DNA of 64,000 nt from contig NZ_JAFZ01000002.1 of the NCBI RefSeq assembly GCF_000526395.1, forward strand, positions 64,501 to 128,500, written 5' to 3'. Below are positions 53,540 to 62,859 of this stretch, piece by piece (the first letter of the stretch is position 1; the number at the start of each line of letters is the position of its first letter). The notes under the pieces are model-generated. The model did not search any database. It saw only the letters and a program-made list of their open reading frames with translations, and was not told the origin of the DNA. Made by a program: the position numbers and the translations under genes. The DNA comes from Aminobacterium mobile DSM 12262. GTDB taxonomy: Bacteria > Synergistota > Synergistia > Synergistales > Aminobacteriaceae.

Positions 53540-56233
53540 CTATCGCAAAAAGTCCACAAGGGTGGGCTGCACTATGCGAGCGATAATCGCCAAACTCGCC
53601 TGATATACGGCTTCGTTCATCTTATATTGGGTATAAGCTTCAGCCAGATCAACATCAGACACTTTGCTATAAAGATCTGTCAAGTTCAGGTTATTCTGCT
53701 TCAAACGAGCATTATTGGATGTATATCGTTTTTGAACGGCTCCTTCTCGCGTCCGAATACGAAGCAGGTTATCTTGAAAACTATCTATCTTTCCCATCAA
53801 CGCACTACTAATGCCCTCTTGATCCCCTTGGCGGACAGCCCTGGCTAAATTATCTAAAACCCCAAAAAAATCACTGGCCTCTCGATCAGCTCCTGTTCGC
53901 ACAGCTACCCTTTGAGAATAGGGGCCAGATCCGCCTCTGCTTGACGTTTCCATGGCCGGAGTTCCTAATAGGGCGCTAGAATCGTCTCCATTCTGCTCTA
54001 CCTTAAAGGAATATCCTTTTGGAGACCAGAAAACAAGCCGTTCCTCTCCGCCATCTTTAACAATTCCCGCCCGTATATCTTGCCCCTGAAAACGGCTGTT
54101 GATTGTATTGACGAGGTCTTGTATTCCTACAGGGTGACCTGCCTCTGCTGGAGCAAGAGTAGAGAGATCAATAGAGTGTTTCATTCCCTTTATCGATACC
54201 GTGAGGGTTCCGTTCGCAGGAGGAGTCCATCCCGATATGTCAACTGTTCCCTTTACCGCATTGTCGATGTTCATCATATCACTGGCAACAGATCCCTTTA
54301 CGTCATATACAGTTAACCGCGAGCCGTCTTTAGCCACAAGACCGAACTGTATTTGGGAACCATTTACGCCAGGCTGAGGGTCAAAATAGGAAACATCTAT
54401 CCAATCCCCTGCTGCTTCCCGAATTCGCCGAGTTACGTCCTCTGGAGAACTGCCCGGATCAATGGTAATATCCACACTTTTGCCGAGAGTAGCAATACGA
54501 AGGGTTCCACCACTTGTCGTCGCTGTGTCAGAAGTACCGGTTCCGCCTACAAGGCCAGTCTGAAGCCCCATCTGAAGGGCCAGTCCGCCCGAGTACTGGG
54601 CAAAGGAAGGATCAGAGAAATTCATATCTCTGATGACTACCGGCTCACCTGTTTTTGCATAAAGAGCCGCATACCCCGAATCTTTATCTAAAACATCCAG
54701 GCCCAGGATATCCTCACCAACCTGAGCCACTATCTGCTCCATTACTTTAACAGAATCTACGTTGTTCCCGCCTGTACTGCTCCGTACATCATCGAGATAG
54801 ATTTTTACTATATGATCCTCTCCGCCTACCGACACCTTCATGAGGGCAGGAAGGCTTGGGTCGAGGCCATCGGCATTCGGGAAGGTTACAGAAACACCTG
54901 AAGCGGTTTCCTGAGCCGTAGAGAGGCCCCATTGTGCAGCGTAATGGGCACTTGGCACTGTAGAACGATCATATACTGTAAGGGGGGCATTCTCCTTAGG
55001 CCGCAAGAGGAGTTTTTTCGTAGCTCCCTCAAGATTCCCATCTTGTACCTCCTCGTTATCAGACTGAACAACAACTTCTAACCAATCTCCTGCCACTTGA
55101 CGAATCCGCTCTGCCAACTCTTCCACAGTTAACGAAGCGTTGGCGTCAATTTGTAAATCAGCTTTATGGTCACCACTTTGGAGCCGCCAATGAAGCCCCC
55201 CCCCATCAAGAGAAAGAGCATCTGAAGAAAATTCTATGCTCTGAAGAGTGGTCTCCATGCCCAGCAGATCTATAAGGCCTATATGGCTGTGATCGACCTG
55301 GTCTTTATCGGTCTCAGGCCAGCTGGTCACCTGAATAGGTTCCCCTGTATGCCCCACAAATTCGAGATATTGAACTTGCTTTTGAGGGTCTGTCATCACT
55401 CGTACTGTTGCAAGTTTGCTGACGCTTCCCATTTCCGTACTGTTGTTAATAATATCTGCTATTTGTGAGAGGGTATACCCCTTCATCTCTCCCTGATCTC
55501 GGAATCCGTTTTCATCTGAAGGTTGGTCGATACCGGGAAGCTGATCATCGCTCCACTGCTCTGGAATGCGCACTTTTGCGACTCTATCTCCTACTTTAAA
55601 CTGGAGGATCTCAGAGCGGCCTTCCCACCTAAAATTCATGGGGAGAGCCCGACTCCGAATAGCATAATTTGTCTCATTCTGGGGGAAAAGTTCCCGGCCA
55701 TGAAAAGACACCTGGCCAACTACGCCCTGTTCCACCTCAAAATTTACATGCTCTCTATTTCCTGTGTACAGGACCCGACCAGATACATCTCGCTGAAAAG
55801 GAGGAACAGACGTATTGAGACCGGCAAGAAGGAACCTTCCTTCTACAGAATAATTAGCAATATTAACAAGTTCTTCCTGAAGCTGAAGAATTTCCTCGGC
55901 AATAGCGTTCAGCTCTGTCTCGCCTAAACCTCCGTCACCTGCATAAACAGACAACTCTTGAATACGTTGAACCACATCTGTAATCTGGTTCATGGCTGTA
56001 TCTGTATTAGAAAGCCACGTTACAGCATCATCAAGGTTTCTCTGATACTGAGAGTTTTCAAAAATAGAAGTATGAAGCCCTAACTCTCGAGTCACATCGA
56101 TGGGATTATCCGATGGACGCGCGTGCTTTTTTCCCGTATTCAGCTGACGCTGCTCTTCAAGCAAACGAGCTAAGTTTTTATGCATATCTGAAAGCATGGT
56201 TCTCTGAAGCATAGGGTTCGTCACTCGAAGCAT
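53540..56233 (-). CDS. flgL: flagellar hook-associated protein FlgL, very large
   Basis: This hook-filament junction protein has flagellin-like ends: MLRVTNPMLQRTMLSDMHKNLARL at the N-terminus and VDLAEAYTQYKMNEAVYQASLAI at the C-terminus. At 897 residues it is far longer than the usual 300 to 500. The excess lies between about residues 180 and 770 and seems to consist of repeated modules; segments 346-423 and 576-644 share RIRxxAGDWxxV and LTVYD. It follows flgK by 11 bases, and the start has AGGAGG seven bases upstream. Confidence 0.92.
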   Translation of the reverse strand: MLRVTNPMLQRTMLSDMHKNLARLLEEQRQLNTGKKHARPSDNPIDVTRELGLHTSIFENSQYQRNLDDAVTWLSNTDTAMNQITDVVQRIQELSVYAGDGGLGETELNAIAEEILQLQEELVNIANYSVEGRFLLAGLNTSVPPFQRDVSGRVLYTGNREHVNFEVEQGVVGQVSFHGRELFPQNETNYAIRSRALPMNFRWEGRSEILQFKVGDRVAKVRIPEQWSDDQLPGIDQPSDENGFRDQGEMKGYTLSQIADIINNSTEMGSVSKLATVRVMTDPQKQVQYLEFVGHTGEPIQVTSWPETDKDQVDHSHIGLIDLLGMETTLQSIEFSSDALSLDGGGLHWRLQSGDHKADLQIDANASLTVEELAERIRQVAGDWLEVVVQSDNEEVQDGNLEGATKKLLLRPKENAPLTVYDRSTVPSAHYAAQWGLSTAQETASGVSVTFPNADGLDPSLPALMKVSVGGEDHIVKIYLDDVRSSTGGNNVDSVKVMEQIVAQVGEDILGLDVLDKDSGYAALYAKTGEPVVIRDMNFSDPSFAQYSGGLALQMGLQTGLVGGTGTSDTATTSGGTLRIATLGKSVDITIDPGSSPEDVTRRIREAAGDWIDVSYFDPQPGVNGSQIQFGLVAKDGSRLTVYDVKGSVASDMMNIDNAVKGTVDISGWTPPANGTLTVSIKGMKHSIDLSTLAPAEAGHPVGIQDLVNTINSRFQGQDIRAGIVKDGGEERLVFWSPKGYSFKVEQNGDDSSALLGTPAMETSSRGGSGPYSQRVAVRTGADREASDFFGVLDNLARAVRQGDQEGISSALMGKIDSFQDNLLRIRTREGAVQKRYTSNNARLKQNNLNLTDLYSKVSDVDLAEAYTQYKMNEAVYQASLAIIARIVQPTLVDFLR

Positions 56234-56244
56234 GAGGATCCCTC

Positions 56245-58731
56245 CTATCGTCCAACAATGCCCATACCATTAATAAGCCGGTCGAGCATTTCGTCTATAG
56301 TCGTAATATATCGGGCCATGGCGTTAAATGCCTGCTGAAACTTAATAATATCCAACATCTCTTCGTCCATATTCACTCCCATAGTAGACTGGCGCTGGGC
56401 GTCAATCTGCAACGTCAAATGCCGTTGGTTCGTAGCCATGGTTTTCGACTGCAACCCTCGAGAGCCAAGCTCTGCCAGAAAAGAAAGATAGTACTCATTG
56501 AAGCTTGCGCTGCGGTTTTGGATAACCTTTCCCTGCTTAAGCTGTGCCAGAGCCAGAGCGTTGCTTCCATCGCCAGATCCCTTTGAATGCCCCGTTCCGT
56601 CTCCTCTCGCTGCAGCTATAAGGCTTGAGTCTTTATCAATAGCACTATTGAAAGCAAAACGTCTGGAGGCTCCGTATCTCGCCCCCACTTGCTCAAAAAA
56701 GGCAACACCTGTGGTCATTGCCGAATCCCCTGTTCCATGACCTGCATAGTGCCTTGCGTTTATTTCCGTAACCAGACCGTAGGTTATTTCATCAAACTGG
56801 TCTATAAAGCCAAGGATCATGTCATCTCGGGCTTCCATAAGACCTCTCATAGCGCCACCCTTTACGTGATGTTTTATTGTTACACCCGCTTGCCCCACGC
56901 CTCGAAGTTCAAAACGCAAGCCTGGGGAAACCTCTTCAAGCACCGACGCAGAATAATCAGATTGACGCGGAACCCGCCGGGCCTCTTTTAGGGCATTGCT
57001 GCTGGAGAGGTAGGTTTTGCCGTCCACAGAAAAAACTGCATCTTGTGAAGCTTTTATACAGCTCGTGGCATCCTGATCTCCCAAAAGGCCGAGGCGACGA
57101 GCAATGTTGAGGGAACCATTTTCATCCCCCATCACATTAATTCGCGTTCCTTCACCTACAACATTACTTTCAAGGGTCAAGAAGTAGGTTCCTGTAGCTT
57201 CATCTTTTTCTATTGCGGCATGGAGCCACTCTTCAGGCCTATTAGGTCCTCCTTCTTCCCCATAAGCCGCATTAATTTTATTCCGAATTGTCTCTAAGGA
57301 ATCCTCCTCAGTAACATCAATAGAGACCTTCTTTCCCGACATGTTCAACCCTAAATCCGACATCAAATGTCCCTTCATGTCAGTAATGGAAAGAAGATGG
57401 TTGTTTCCCGAACGAAGGGTCAGCTGATTCCCATCAAGGGAAGCTGTGATCTGAGCTGAAGCAAGGCTCGTGTTGAGAAACCCGTTCAGGTCAGTTAAAG
57501 ACAGAGTCCCATCTGCTGATTGAGAGGTATTTGTGCCATCAGAGAGATCCCACTTTCCGTCAGCATCGTTCCAGACAATTGAAATGATCCTCTCTTCACT
57601 CCCTGCTGCCACGCGAAAAGAGTATGCATCACCATCTTTACCAGAGGCAAGAATTGTGTCTGAAGGGAGAATCTTTGAACGGGACAACACACCTTGGCTA
57701 CCTACACTCAAACTAAAACTTCCACGAATATTAAGGGCTTCTGTCTCTGATTGGGGACGAAGACGAGGCGTCTGGGAAGAGCTTCCTCCGCCAATTTTCC
57801 ATGCCGTTTCAGAAGCGAGTCGGTCAACGTATACAGAATGAACACCTTCAGGAGAATTTTGCCCTGGTGTAACAAAGAGGACGTCAGTATTATCCACAAT
57901 GTCGAACAGGTTATCTTCTACTTGAACATCATGAAAACCTTCGTTCCCTGGCACTGAAACCGCTACTAAATGCCGAGTTTTATCTCCCTGTACCAAAAGT
58001 TTGCCATGAAGATATACTTTAAAATCTCCATCATCCATGTCAGAGGGAAGAGAAACTTCCACATCTACTAACTCGCTTAATTTCTCTACCAGCAAATCTC
58101 GTCGATCGAGAAGGTCGTTAGGGTTTCCACCAACCCCCTGCACTTCCGCAATGGTACGATTTAAGGCTGCAATCTGATCTATATAGTCGTTTGCTTCCTG
58201 AACCTTTAACACAACTTCTTGATCTAGAGATTGTCTGTATTGATCGTAATTACGAACAAGCTGGTCCATAAAAACAGTCAGGTTTTGGGCACTCTGTACT
58301 ACTGTTTCTCTCACCGACGGTACATCTGGCCTTTTATGGAGTTCTTCCAGACTTTTCCAATACTCGTCAAGAGCAACTTTAAATCCTTCCCCTGCAGGCT
58401 CGTTCACGTACAGTTCTATGGTGTTTAAGGATTTTTCCAAAACCTCCCAATAGCCTTGTACAGAAGTTTCTTCCCGAAATTGGAGGTCGAGGAAATCGTC
58501 TCGTAACCTTCGAATTGCGTCTATTTTGACCCCCGTTCCAATCTGCCCGGGGAGACCTGGTCGAGAAAGTCCAGGAACCGTATAAGGGTCTGTCGAGGAG
58601 GCTTCCACTCTTTGGCGCGAATATCCTTCTACGTTGGCATTCGATATGTTATGACCGGCAGTTTCTATAGCACGCCGAAAGTAATCCATGGCGCGCCGGC
58701 CCATTTCCAGGCCAAAAAAACTGTTAAACAT
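56245..58731 (-). CDS. flgK: flagellar hook-associated protein FlgK, large
   Basis: This 828-residue hook-filament junction protein begins FFGLEMGRRAMDYFRRAIETAGHNISNANVEGYSRQRVE, the FlgK N-terminal signature, and ends with FQQAFNAMARYITTIDEMLDRLINGMG. The central region (about 310-640) is larger than in E. coli (547 residues) and includes flagellin hook IN-like stretches (SLETIRNKINAAYG). Start ATG at 58731 follows AAGGAGG. It lies between flgN and flgL. Confidence 0.95.
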   Translation of the reverse strand: MFNSFFGLEMGRRAMDYFRRAIETAGHNISNANVEGYSRQRVEASSTDPYTVPGLSRPGLPGQIGTGVKIDAIRRLRDDFLDLQFREETSVQGYWEVLEKSLNTIELYVNEPAGEGFKVALDEYWKSLEELHKRPDVPSVRETVVQSAQNLTVFMDQLVRNYDQYRQSLDQEVVLKVQEANDYIDQIAALNRTIAEVQGVGGNPNDLLDRRDLLVEKLSELVDVEVSLPSDMDDGDFKVYLHGKLLVQGDKTRHLVAVSVPGNEGFHDVQVEDNLFDIVDNTDVLFVTPGQNSPEGVHSVYVDRLASETAWKIGGGSSSQTPRLRPQSETEALNIRGSFSLSVGSQGVLSRSKILPSDTILASGKDGDAYSFRVAAGSEERIISIVWNDADGKWDLSDGTNTSQSADGTLSLTDLNGFLNTSLASAQITASLDGNQLTLRSGNNHLLSITDMKGHLMSDLGLNMSGKKVSIDVTEEDSLETIRNKINAAYGEEGGPNRPEEWLHAAIEKDEATGTYFLTLESNVVGEGTRINVMGDENGSLNIARRLGLLGDQDATSCIKASQDAVFSVDGKTYLSSSNALKEARRVPRQSDYSASVLEEVSPGLRFELRGVGQAGVTIKHHVKGGAMRGLMEARDDMILGFIDQFDEITYGLVTEINARHYAGHGTGDSAMTTGVAFFEQVGARYGASRRFAFNSAIDKDSSLIAAARGDGTGHSKGSGDGSNALALAQLKQGKVIQNRSASFNEYYLSFLAELGSRGLQSKTMATNQRHLTLQIDAQRQSTMGVNMDEEMLDIIKFQQAFNAMARYITTIDEMLDRLINGMGIVGR

Positions 58732-58743
58732 GGATATTCCTCC

Positions 58744-59193
58744 TTATACAGACATATCCAGCCCCCCGCAACCGGGAGCTGCCATTCCTTCTAAACGACG
58801 CCACTCAGCAAGCAAGATGTCGCTAAGGGCCCTATTTTCGTCAACGAGACGAGATAAAATACCTATTTCAGCCTGTAGGTTCCGCACTACGGGGATAAGA
58901 GCTTCGGCGGCCTCCCGTAGCTCAACTCCTTCTTGTTCTGGTAAAAAAGAACAAAACTCCATAATTGTAGGGGCACAATGATACGCAGAAGAAAGGCGAC
59001 CAGCCAAACGTCGGCGTTCCTGTTCCAATGCCTCCCCTTCAAAGGCTAGAGATTGCTGTTCTTTCATAAGTTGCTGTAATAATTCGAGGCGCCCTTCCTT
59101 GAGCGCCTCACGCTGTTTAACCACAACACTATGCATTTTCTGCAACACATCAGTCTGCTGCAGAAGGACTTCTACCAGCGATTGTCCGTCCAT
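58744..59193 (-). CDS. flgN: flagellar export chaperone FlgN
   Basis: This 149-residue, mostly helical protein (residues 5-140) fits FlgN in size and position: it keeps FlgK and FlgL export-ready. Coiled-coil heptads are visible in VVKQREALKEGRLELLQQLMKEQ. I choose ATG at 59193 (MDGQSLVEVLLQQ), since a TTG at 59214 lies inside flgM. It is assigned by context and size; FlgN sequences are poorly conserved. Confidence 0.78.
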   Translation of the reverse strand: MDGQSLVEVLLQQTDVLQKMHSVVVKQREALKEGRLELLQQLMKEQQSLAFEGEALEQERRRLAGRLSSAYHCAPTIMEFCSFLPEQEGVELREAAEALIPVVRNLQAEIGILSRLVDENRALSDILLAEWRRLEGMAAPGCGGLDMSV

Positions 59194-59197
59194 GGAA

Positions 59198-59482
59198 TCA
59201 TTCGTCCTTGTCAAGCAACCCTGCCCGGATCAAGCCCTCTGCTACCTTATGGAGATCCGGACGATATTGCCCGCTCTGAATCTGTTTTTTTAGTTCTTCT
59301 ACCTTCTCAAAACGGACATCTGGCACTTTTTTAAGCTCTGTACGGGCTTTCGCAAGCTCTTTGGCAAAAGCACTAAATTCAACACCGTCAGTCTCCTCTG
59401 CTGAAGACTGACCTAGGTACTTTTTACCATTGACTTTGCCCACAGGGCTAGGGCCATAGATACCACGAATTTTATCGATCAT
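59198..59482 (-). CDS. flgM: anti-sigma-28 factor FlgM
   Basis: This 94-residue protein ends in VEELKKQIQSGQYRPDLHKVAEGLI, the FlgM signature that binds sigma-28 (FliA). The N-terminal half is disordered. It is released by export through the finished hook. It is the first gene of flgM-flgN-flgK-flgL-fliW-csrA-maf and has a sigma-28-like promoter directly upstream. Confidence 0.9.
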   Translation of the reverse strand: MIDKIRGIYGPSPVGKVNGKKYLGQSSAEETDGVEFSAFAKELAKARTELKKVPDVRFEKVEELKKQIQSGQYRPDLHKVAEGLIRAGLLDKDE

Positions 59483-59517
59483 TAATGATCACCCCGCTCT
59501 AACCTTTCTCATATCTA

Positions 59518-59545
59518 TTATCGGAATACATCTTCAACAGCTTTA
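59518..59545 (-). promoter_or_regulatory. sigma-28 promoter of the flgM operon
   Basis: TAAA (59542-59545), a 16-base spacer and TCCGATAA (59518-59525) match TAAA-N15-GCCGATAA at eleven of twelve positions, with a spacer one base longer than the consensus. It overlaps the end of comF. It would couple flgM to its own target sigma factor. Confidence 0.75.
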
Positions 59546-60187
59546 ACGGGAAAAACGAAGAGATGTAGACCATGTTATGGCATAAGGGACTTTCACCCCT
59601 TTTCTCTTTAATGCAGATGCTCCACGACGTAATGTCGTTCCCGTAGTACATACATCATCTACGAGAATAACAGGCATTGCTTCAGGGAAAGGACACGTCA
59701 CTACGAAGGCGTCAGAAGCCATAGACCGCCGAGCTTCTGATCCGCCAGACGTTTGGGCCGAAACATGTCGCCTCCATTCCAGCCCATAAAGAACCGGCAC
59801 ATTCCATTCTTGAGCAATGCCCCTGGCCAAAAGAGCTGCCTGATTCCATGGCCGTGTACTTTTCTTATGGAGAGGGATCGGGACAAGACAACAGGGTATT
59901 CGAGAAAAAGTTTTTCCCAAAGCTCTCCCCATGGATATTCCAAGTTGCCCCCATCCAGCGTATTTCAATTTTAGAACCATATCTCGGCAAATATCTTTAT
60001 GAAGGGCACCTGAAAAAAGCTGTAAATCTTTTCCTATGGCGAGTTGAAGCGGATGACATAACAACGATTGGAGGCACGATACACACCCTACAGAGCCAAT
60101 TCGGCCACACATCGGACACTCTGTCGGCCAGAAACAATGCTCTATAAACTGGGCTATTCTACGAAACATAAAAGTAAAGTAGCTCAA
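59543..60187 (-). CDS. ComF family protein
   Basis: This 214-residue phosphoribosyltransferase-fold protein has an N-terminal zinc finger (CPMCGRIGSVGCVSC, about 24-38) and the PRPP-binding loop VILVDDVCTTGTTL (about 171-184). ComF links to DNA uptake and primosome function in some bacteria. It overlaps the GNAT gene by four bases. The start is a TTG, with an ATG six codons on as an alternative. Confidence 0.87.
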   Translation of the reverse strand: MSYFTFMFRRIAQFIEHCFWPTECPMCGRIGSVGCVSCLQSLLCHPLQLAIGKDLQLFSGALHKDICRDMVLKLKYAGWGQLGISMGRALGKTFSRIPCCLVPIPLHKKSTRPWNQAALLARGIAQEWNVPVLYGLEWRRHVSAQTSGGSEARRSMASDAFVVTCPFPEAMPVILVDDVCTTGTTLRRGASALKRKGVKVPYAITWSTSLRFSR

Positions 60188-60609
60188 GAATATTCAATGG
60201 GGCAACGCAACAACATTAAAGCCCCTTCCTTCTCCTCAAAACCATATTGAGCCAGAAAAGGCCCCAACTCGCTGGTGTATGTAAGTATCATGGGAATAGA
60301 GTGTATAGCCGGGTGATTGAGGGCATAATCAATAAGAGCAGAGCCAATACCCTTCCCTTGATGGTCTGGATGAACCATAATATCCCAAAGAGTTCCCCGA
60401 AAAACAAAGTCTGTAAGGATACGACAAAAAGCAACTAACTTCATATCATGCCGGACAGAAAAACACATGGTTGTTCCGTCTAGCATGCGCTGTATATCTT
60501 CTAAAGAGCGGCTTCGCCCCCATTGGGTAAAACGGTAAAGATCGCGGAGCTCAGCAGGAGTTACCGCTTGCTTACTGTCGTAGAAAGCATACTCAAGCTT
60601 GGTTTTCAT
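60184..60609 (-). CDS. GNAT family N-acetyltransferase
   Basis: This 141-residue acetyltransferase has the acetyl-CoA loop VHPDHQGKGIGSALIDYA (about 87-104) and the usual beta-bulge GTLWDIMV. Substrate unknown. I choose ATG at 60609 (MKTKLEYAFYD), with AAGGTGG nine bases upstream. An ATG at 60642 overlaps the zinc ribbon gene by 50 bases and is also possible. Confidence 0.85.
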   Translation of the reverse strand: MKTKLEYAFYDSKQAVTPAELRDLYRFTQWGRSRSLEDIQRMLDGTTMCFSVRHDMKLVAFCRILTDFVFRGTLWDIMVHPDHQGKGIGSALIDYALNHPAIHSIPMILTYTSELGPFLAQYGFEEKEGALMLLRCPIEYS

Positions 60610-60814
60610 GTATTGCTGCCACCTTAGAGAAAGATAATCCATGAATGATTTTCCTTAAATCACTTTTTCTCGCGTCGGCAGAAACCTGTAATTGAAGGAT
60701 CTGACCTGTACCGCAGCGGGGACAGATCCACATGGCTCGAGCGATTCCATCGCTATCGGGAGTTCCTGCCAACACTTTAGTCTCTCCGCATATTTGACAT
60801 GCTACTATGAGCAT
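60593..60814 (-). CDS. small zinc-ribbon protein
   Basis: This 73-residue protein has two CxxC pairs (CQICGETK at 7-14 and CPRCGTGQ at 31-38) and a basic C-terminal half. It could be a nucleic-acid- or protein-binding adapter. I do not recognise a named family. The start is supported by GGAGGAATAGAA. It lies between the DUF3084 gene and the GNAT gene and overlaps the GNAT gene by 17 bases. Confidence 0.72.
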   Translation of the reverse strand: MLIVACQICGETKVLAGTPDSDGIARAMWICPRCGTGQILQLQVSADARKSDLRKIIHGLSFSKVAAIHENQA

Positions 60815-60828
60815 TTCTATTCCTCCTA

Positions 60829-61995
60829 CTAGGAAGAGGCCCCAAAGGGTGTAATATGAAAAACGATTTGGACGGGGCCTTCGGTATAGATATTTTCCGC
60901 AGCCAAAACCTTTACACTCATCACTTTTGTAGCCTTTTGCAGTTCCTCTACAGCATCAAAAAAAGCTGTCGCATCCATAGCTCCTACCTTGCCACTTACA
61001 GGATCTGGCATAATTCCCTCGTCCACTGCTTGATGATTAACCTCTGCCAAAAGATCATGGAGAAAGGATTCTGCATCTGCACCTTTAGGAACCCAAGATC
61101 GGGAAGCAATATTCTCCCCTTTAGAATAAACCAGCCGGCTATCATATACCTCATAACGCACTCTCACATCTTCACCTTGTAAAACGTTAGCGTTCGCTAT
61201 AATGCGTATAAATTTCCTATTTTCCGAATTCGTACACTCCTGAATTTTAGCTTTTTCTTCCTCTAGGTCAACTGCCAATGTAATTTCGTCAGGAGAAACT
61301 CCCGATCGAAGCCCCACCACAAACTCGGCTCGACGGCGAAGTTCTTGAAAAAGGGCATCTACTTTACTTGGAGAACTTTTAGGTTGAATAACGTGCTGCC
61401 CAAGAAGCTCTCCTGCAAAAACAGCGATACGGCCACTGCGAACCTGAATTAACCCCTCTCGCAAACGGCTCGCTTCTTGGCGAAGACTTCCTACTTCCTC
61501 ATCAAGTTTATATTTTTCTCTCTCAAGGGCATTCTTCTCATTTTTTATCTGAGACAAATCACCCCTGGCCTTTTCCAGCTCTGGACGGACAGAAGCCAGT
61601 TGGTTCTGAACTTCCTGCAACTTCTTCTCTTGGGCTTCAAGTTTACTCTGGCTCTCCACAAGGCGTATAGACATGAGCTGTACTTCATCCCGACTATCTT
61701 GAAGCTCTGCTGTGAGATTTGTAAGTTGGCTCTGTAAAAATTTCATGGAAAAAAGGGCCGTACGAACGTTCTCTGAAACTACAGACATGGTTCCAAGAAT
61801 AGCGATAGATATAAGCACTCCTGTAAATGCGGTAATGATTTGGCTCGTATGGCGAGGACGTAAACCGAAAAGAGAGATTCGTTTCTTCCCTATACGCATC
61901 CCAACCCTGTCACCTAAATACGCCAGGATAGCACTGACAACAAGGAGCGTTATAATGAGTCTCCAGTTCATATCAGACCATATCTGGGCTTGCAC
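60829..61995 (-). CDS. DUF3084 membrane protein with coiled coil
   Basis: This 388-residue protein has two membrane segments (about 11-28 and 52-72) with the DUF3084 loop YLGDRVGMRIGKKRISLFGLRPRHTSQ between, a long coiled coil (about 85-190) and a C-terminal globular region. The family is uncharacterised and found mainly in Synergistota, Firmicutes and cyanobacteria. I choose GTG at 61995 with GGAGG seven bases upstream; the ATG eight codons later would start in the first membrane segment. Confidence 0.82.
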   Translation of the reverse strand: MQAQIWSDMNWRLIITLLVVSAILAYLGDRVGMRIGKKRISLFGLRPRHTSQIITAFTGVLISIAILGTMSVVSENVRTALFSMKFLQSQLTNLTAELQDSRDEVQLMSIRLVESQSKLEAQEKKLQEVQNQLASVRPELEKARGDLSQIKNEKNALEREKYKLDEEVGSLRQEASRLREGLIQVRSGRIAVFAGELLGQHVIQPKSSPSKVDALFQELRRRAEFVVGLRSGVSPDEITLAVDLEEEKAKIQECTNSENRKFIRIIANANVLQGEDVRVRYEVYDSRLVYSKGENIASRSWVPKGADAESFLHDLLAEVNHQAVDEGIMPDPVSGKVGAMDATAFFDAVEELQKATKVMSVKVLAAENIYTEGPVQIVFHITPFGASS

Positions 61996-62043
61996 AGCAC
62001 TGCCTCCATTTCATAGAGCATATCTATCTATGTATCTCAGAAT

Positions 62044-62081
62044 AACACGAAATGGGGGTAGCCACAAAGGACTACCCCCAT
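62044..62081 (-). terminator. stem-loop between ykgJ and the DUF3084 gene
   Basis: A 10 bp stem ATGGGGGTAG/CTACCCCCAT with a ten-base loop is followed only by TTTCGTGTTATT, so it is a weak intrinsic terminator on the minus strand. Confidence 0.55.
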
Positions 62082-62092
62082 TTTCAGCAAAA

Positions 62093-62530
62093 TTACATAC
62101 GATTTACTCTAGGGAACAGCATGGTCATAAACTTTATTTCCTGGGCTGGATATAGTCGTCCTTGATTCATCCCAGGGCACATTTGAGCTGTCTGTTCCCA
62201 CGATTGAGGGGTACGCACTACATGAGGCCAAAAGGGGAAAAGGGAGCACTGTATCGGCCTCACAGGATAAATAGCACAACGCCCCGTTTCTAGAGTATAA
62301 AACACACATGCCCCTCCTTCTTTTTCGCGAAGGCTGGGGGCTCCCCATCTTTGAGTTTCATTTTTTATTCGGAATGTAGGAATATCTATGTTCAACCAAC
62401 AGGCGATCCGTTCCTCATCTATAGGAGAGACCCAAATGGCGCCAGGTTCTCCTCTGCAACATCGTCCGCACCCTATACAGGAAAAACGCAATCCCTCTCT
62501 CCACCACGGAAGGGGCTCTTCATTCTTCAT
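62093..62530 (-). CDS. YkgJ family cysteine cluster protein
   Basis: This 145-residue protein of the CxxxCxxC zinc/iron-chelating family has FSCIGCGRCCRGEPG (about 17-31) and CAIYPVRPIQCSLFPF. The family includes the flagellin lysine methylase FliB of Salmonella, though most members have no known role. It overlaps flgJ by 11 bases, which places it in the flagellar operon. I choose ATG at 62530; starts up to 15 bases earlier are possible. Confidence 0.78.
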   Translation of the reverse strand: MKNEEPLPWWREGLRFSCIGCGRCCRGEPGAIWVSPIDEERIACWLNIDIPTFRIKNETQRWGAPSLREKEGGACVFYTLETGRCAIYPVRPIQCSLFPFWPHVVRTPQSWEQTAQMCPGMNQGRLYPAQEIKFMTMLFPRVNRM

Positions 62531-62846
62531 GCGGGGAAGCATCACTTTCCAAGGATGAAGCTAACTGGTTGTAGAGAACCTTCCAAAGTCCCACACCATT
62601 TTGCTTCGACAAAGCCTCGGCAGACATTTCTACAGAAAGATCTTCCATCGCTCCAAACGGCCGTTTTTCGTCACGCCCCGATATCCTTTTAGCGTCACGA
62701 AGCATATTTTTCCATATCTGAGATAACAAGACCCCTTCAAACTGACGACATGCTTCTTCCAATTGTTCCCGCTGCTTCTTGTGATCTTCCGAAACAAAAT
62801 TTTTCTGCACAACATGATTTTGAGAAGCATCAACTTTATTCAACAT
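62520..62846 (-). CDS. flgJ: FlgJ-type rod-binding protein
   Basis: This 108-residue protein has the rod-binding part of FlgJ: LEEACRQFEGVLLSQIWKNML (about 29-49) and VEMSAEALSKQNGVGLWKVLYNQL (about 71-94). The peptidoglycan-hydrolase half of enterobacterial FlgJ is missing, as in many bacteria. It follows flgI by 13 bases. Confidence 0.88.
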   Translation of the reverse strand: MLNKVDASQNHVVQKNFVSEDHKKQREQLEEACRQFEGVLLSQIWKNMLRDAKRISGRDEKRPFGAMEDLSVEMSAEALSKQNGVGLWKVLYNQLASSLESDASPHEE

Positions 62847-62859
62847 TATTATGCCTCCA

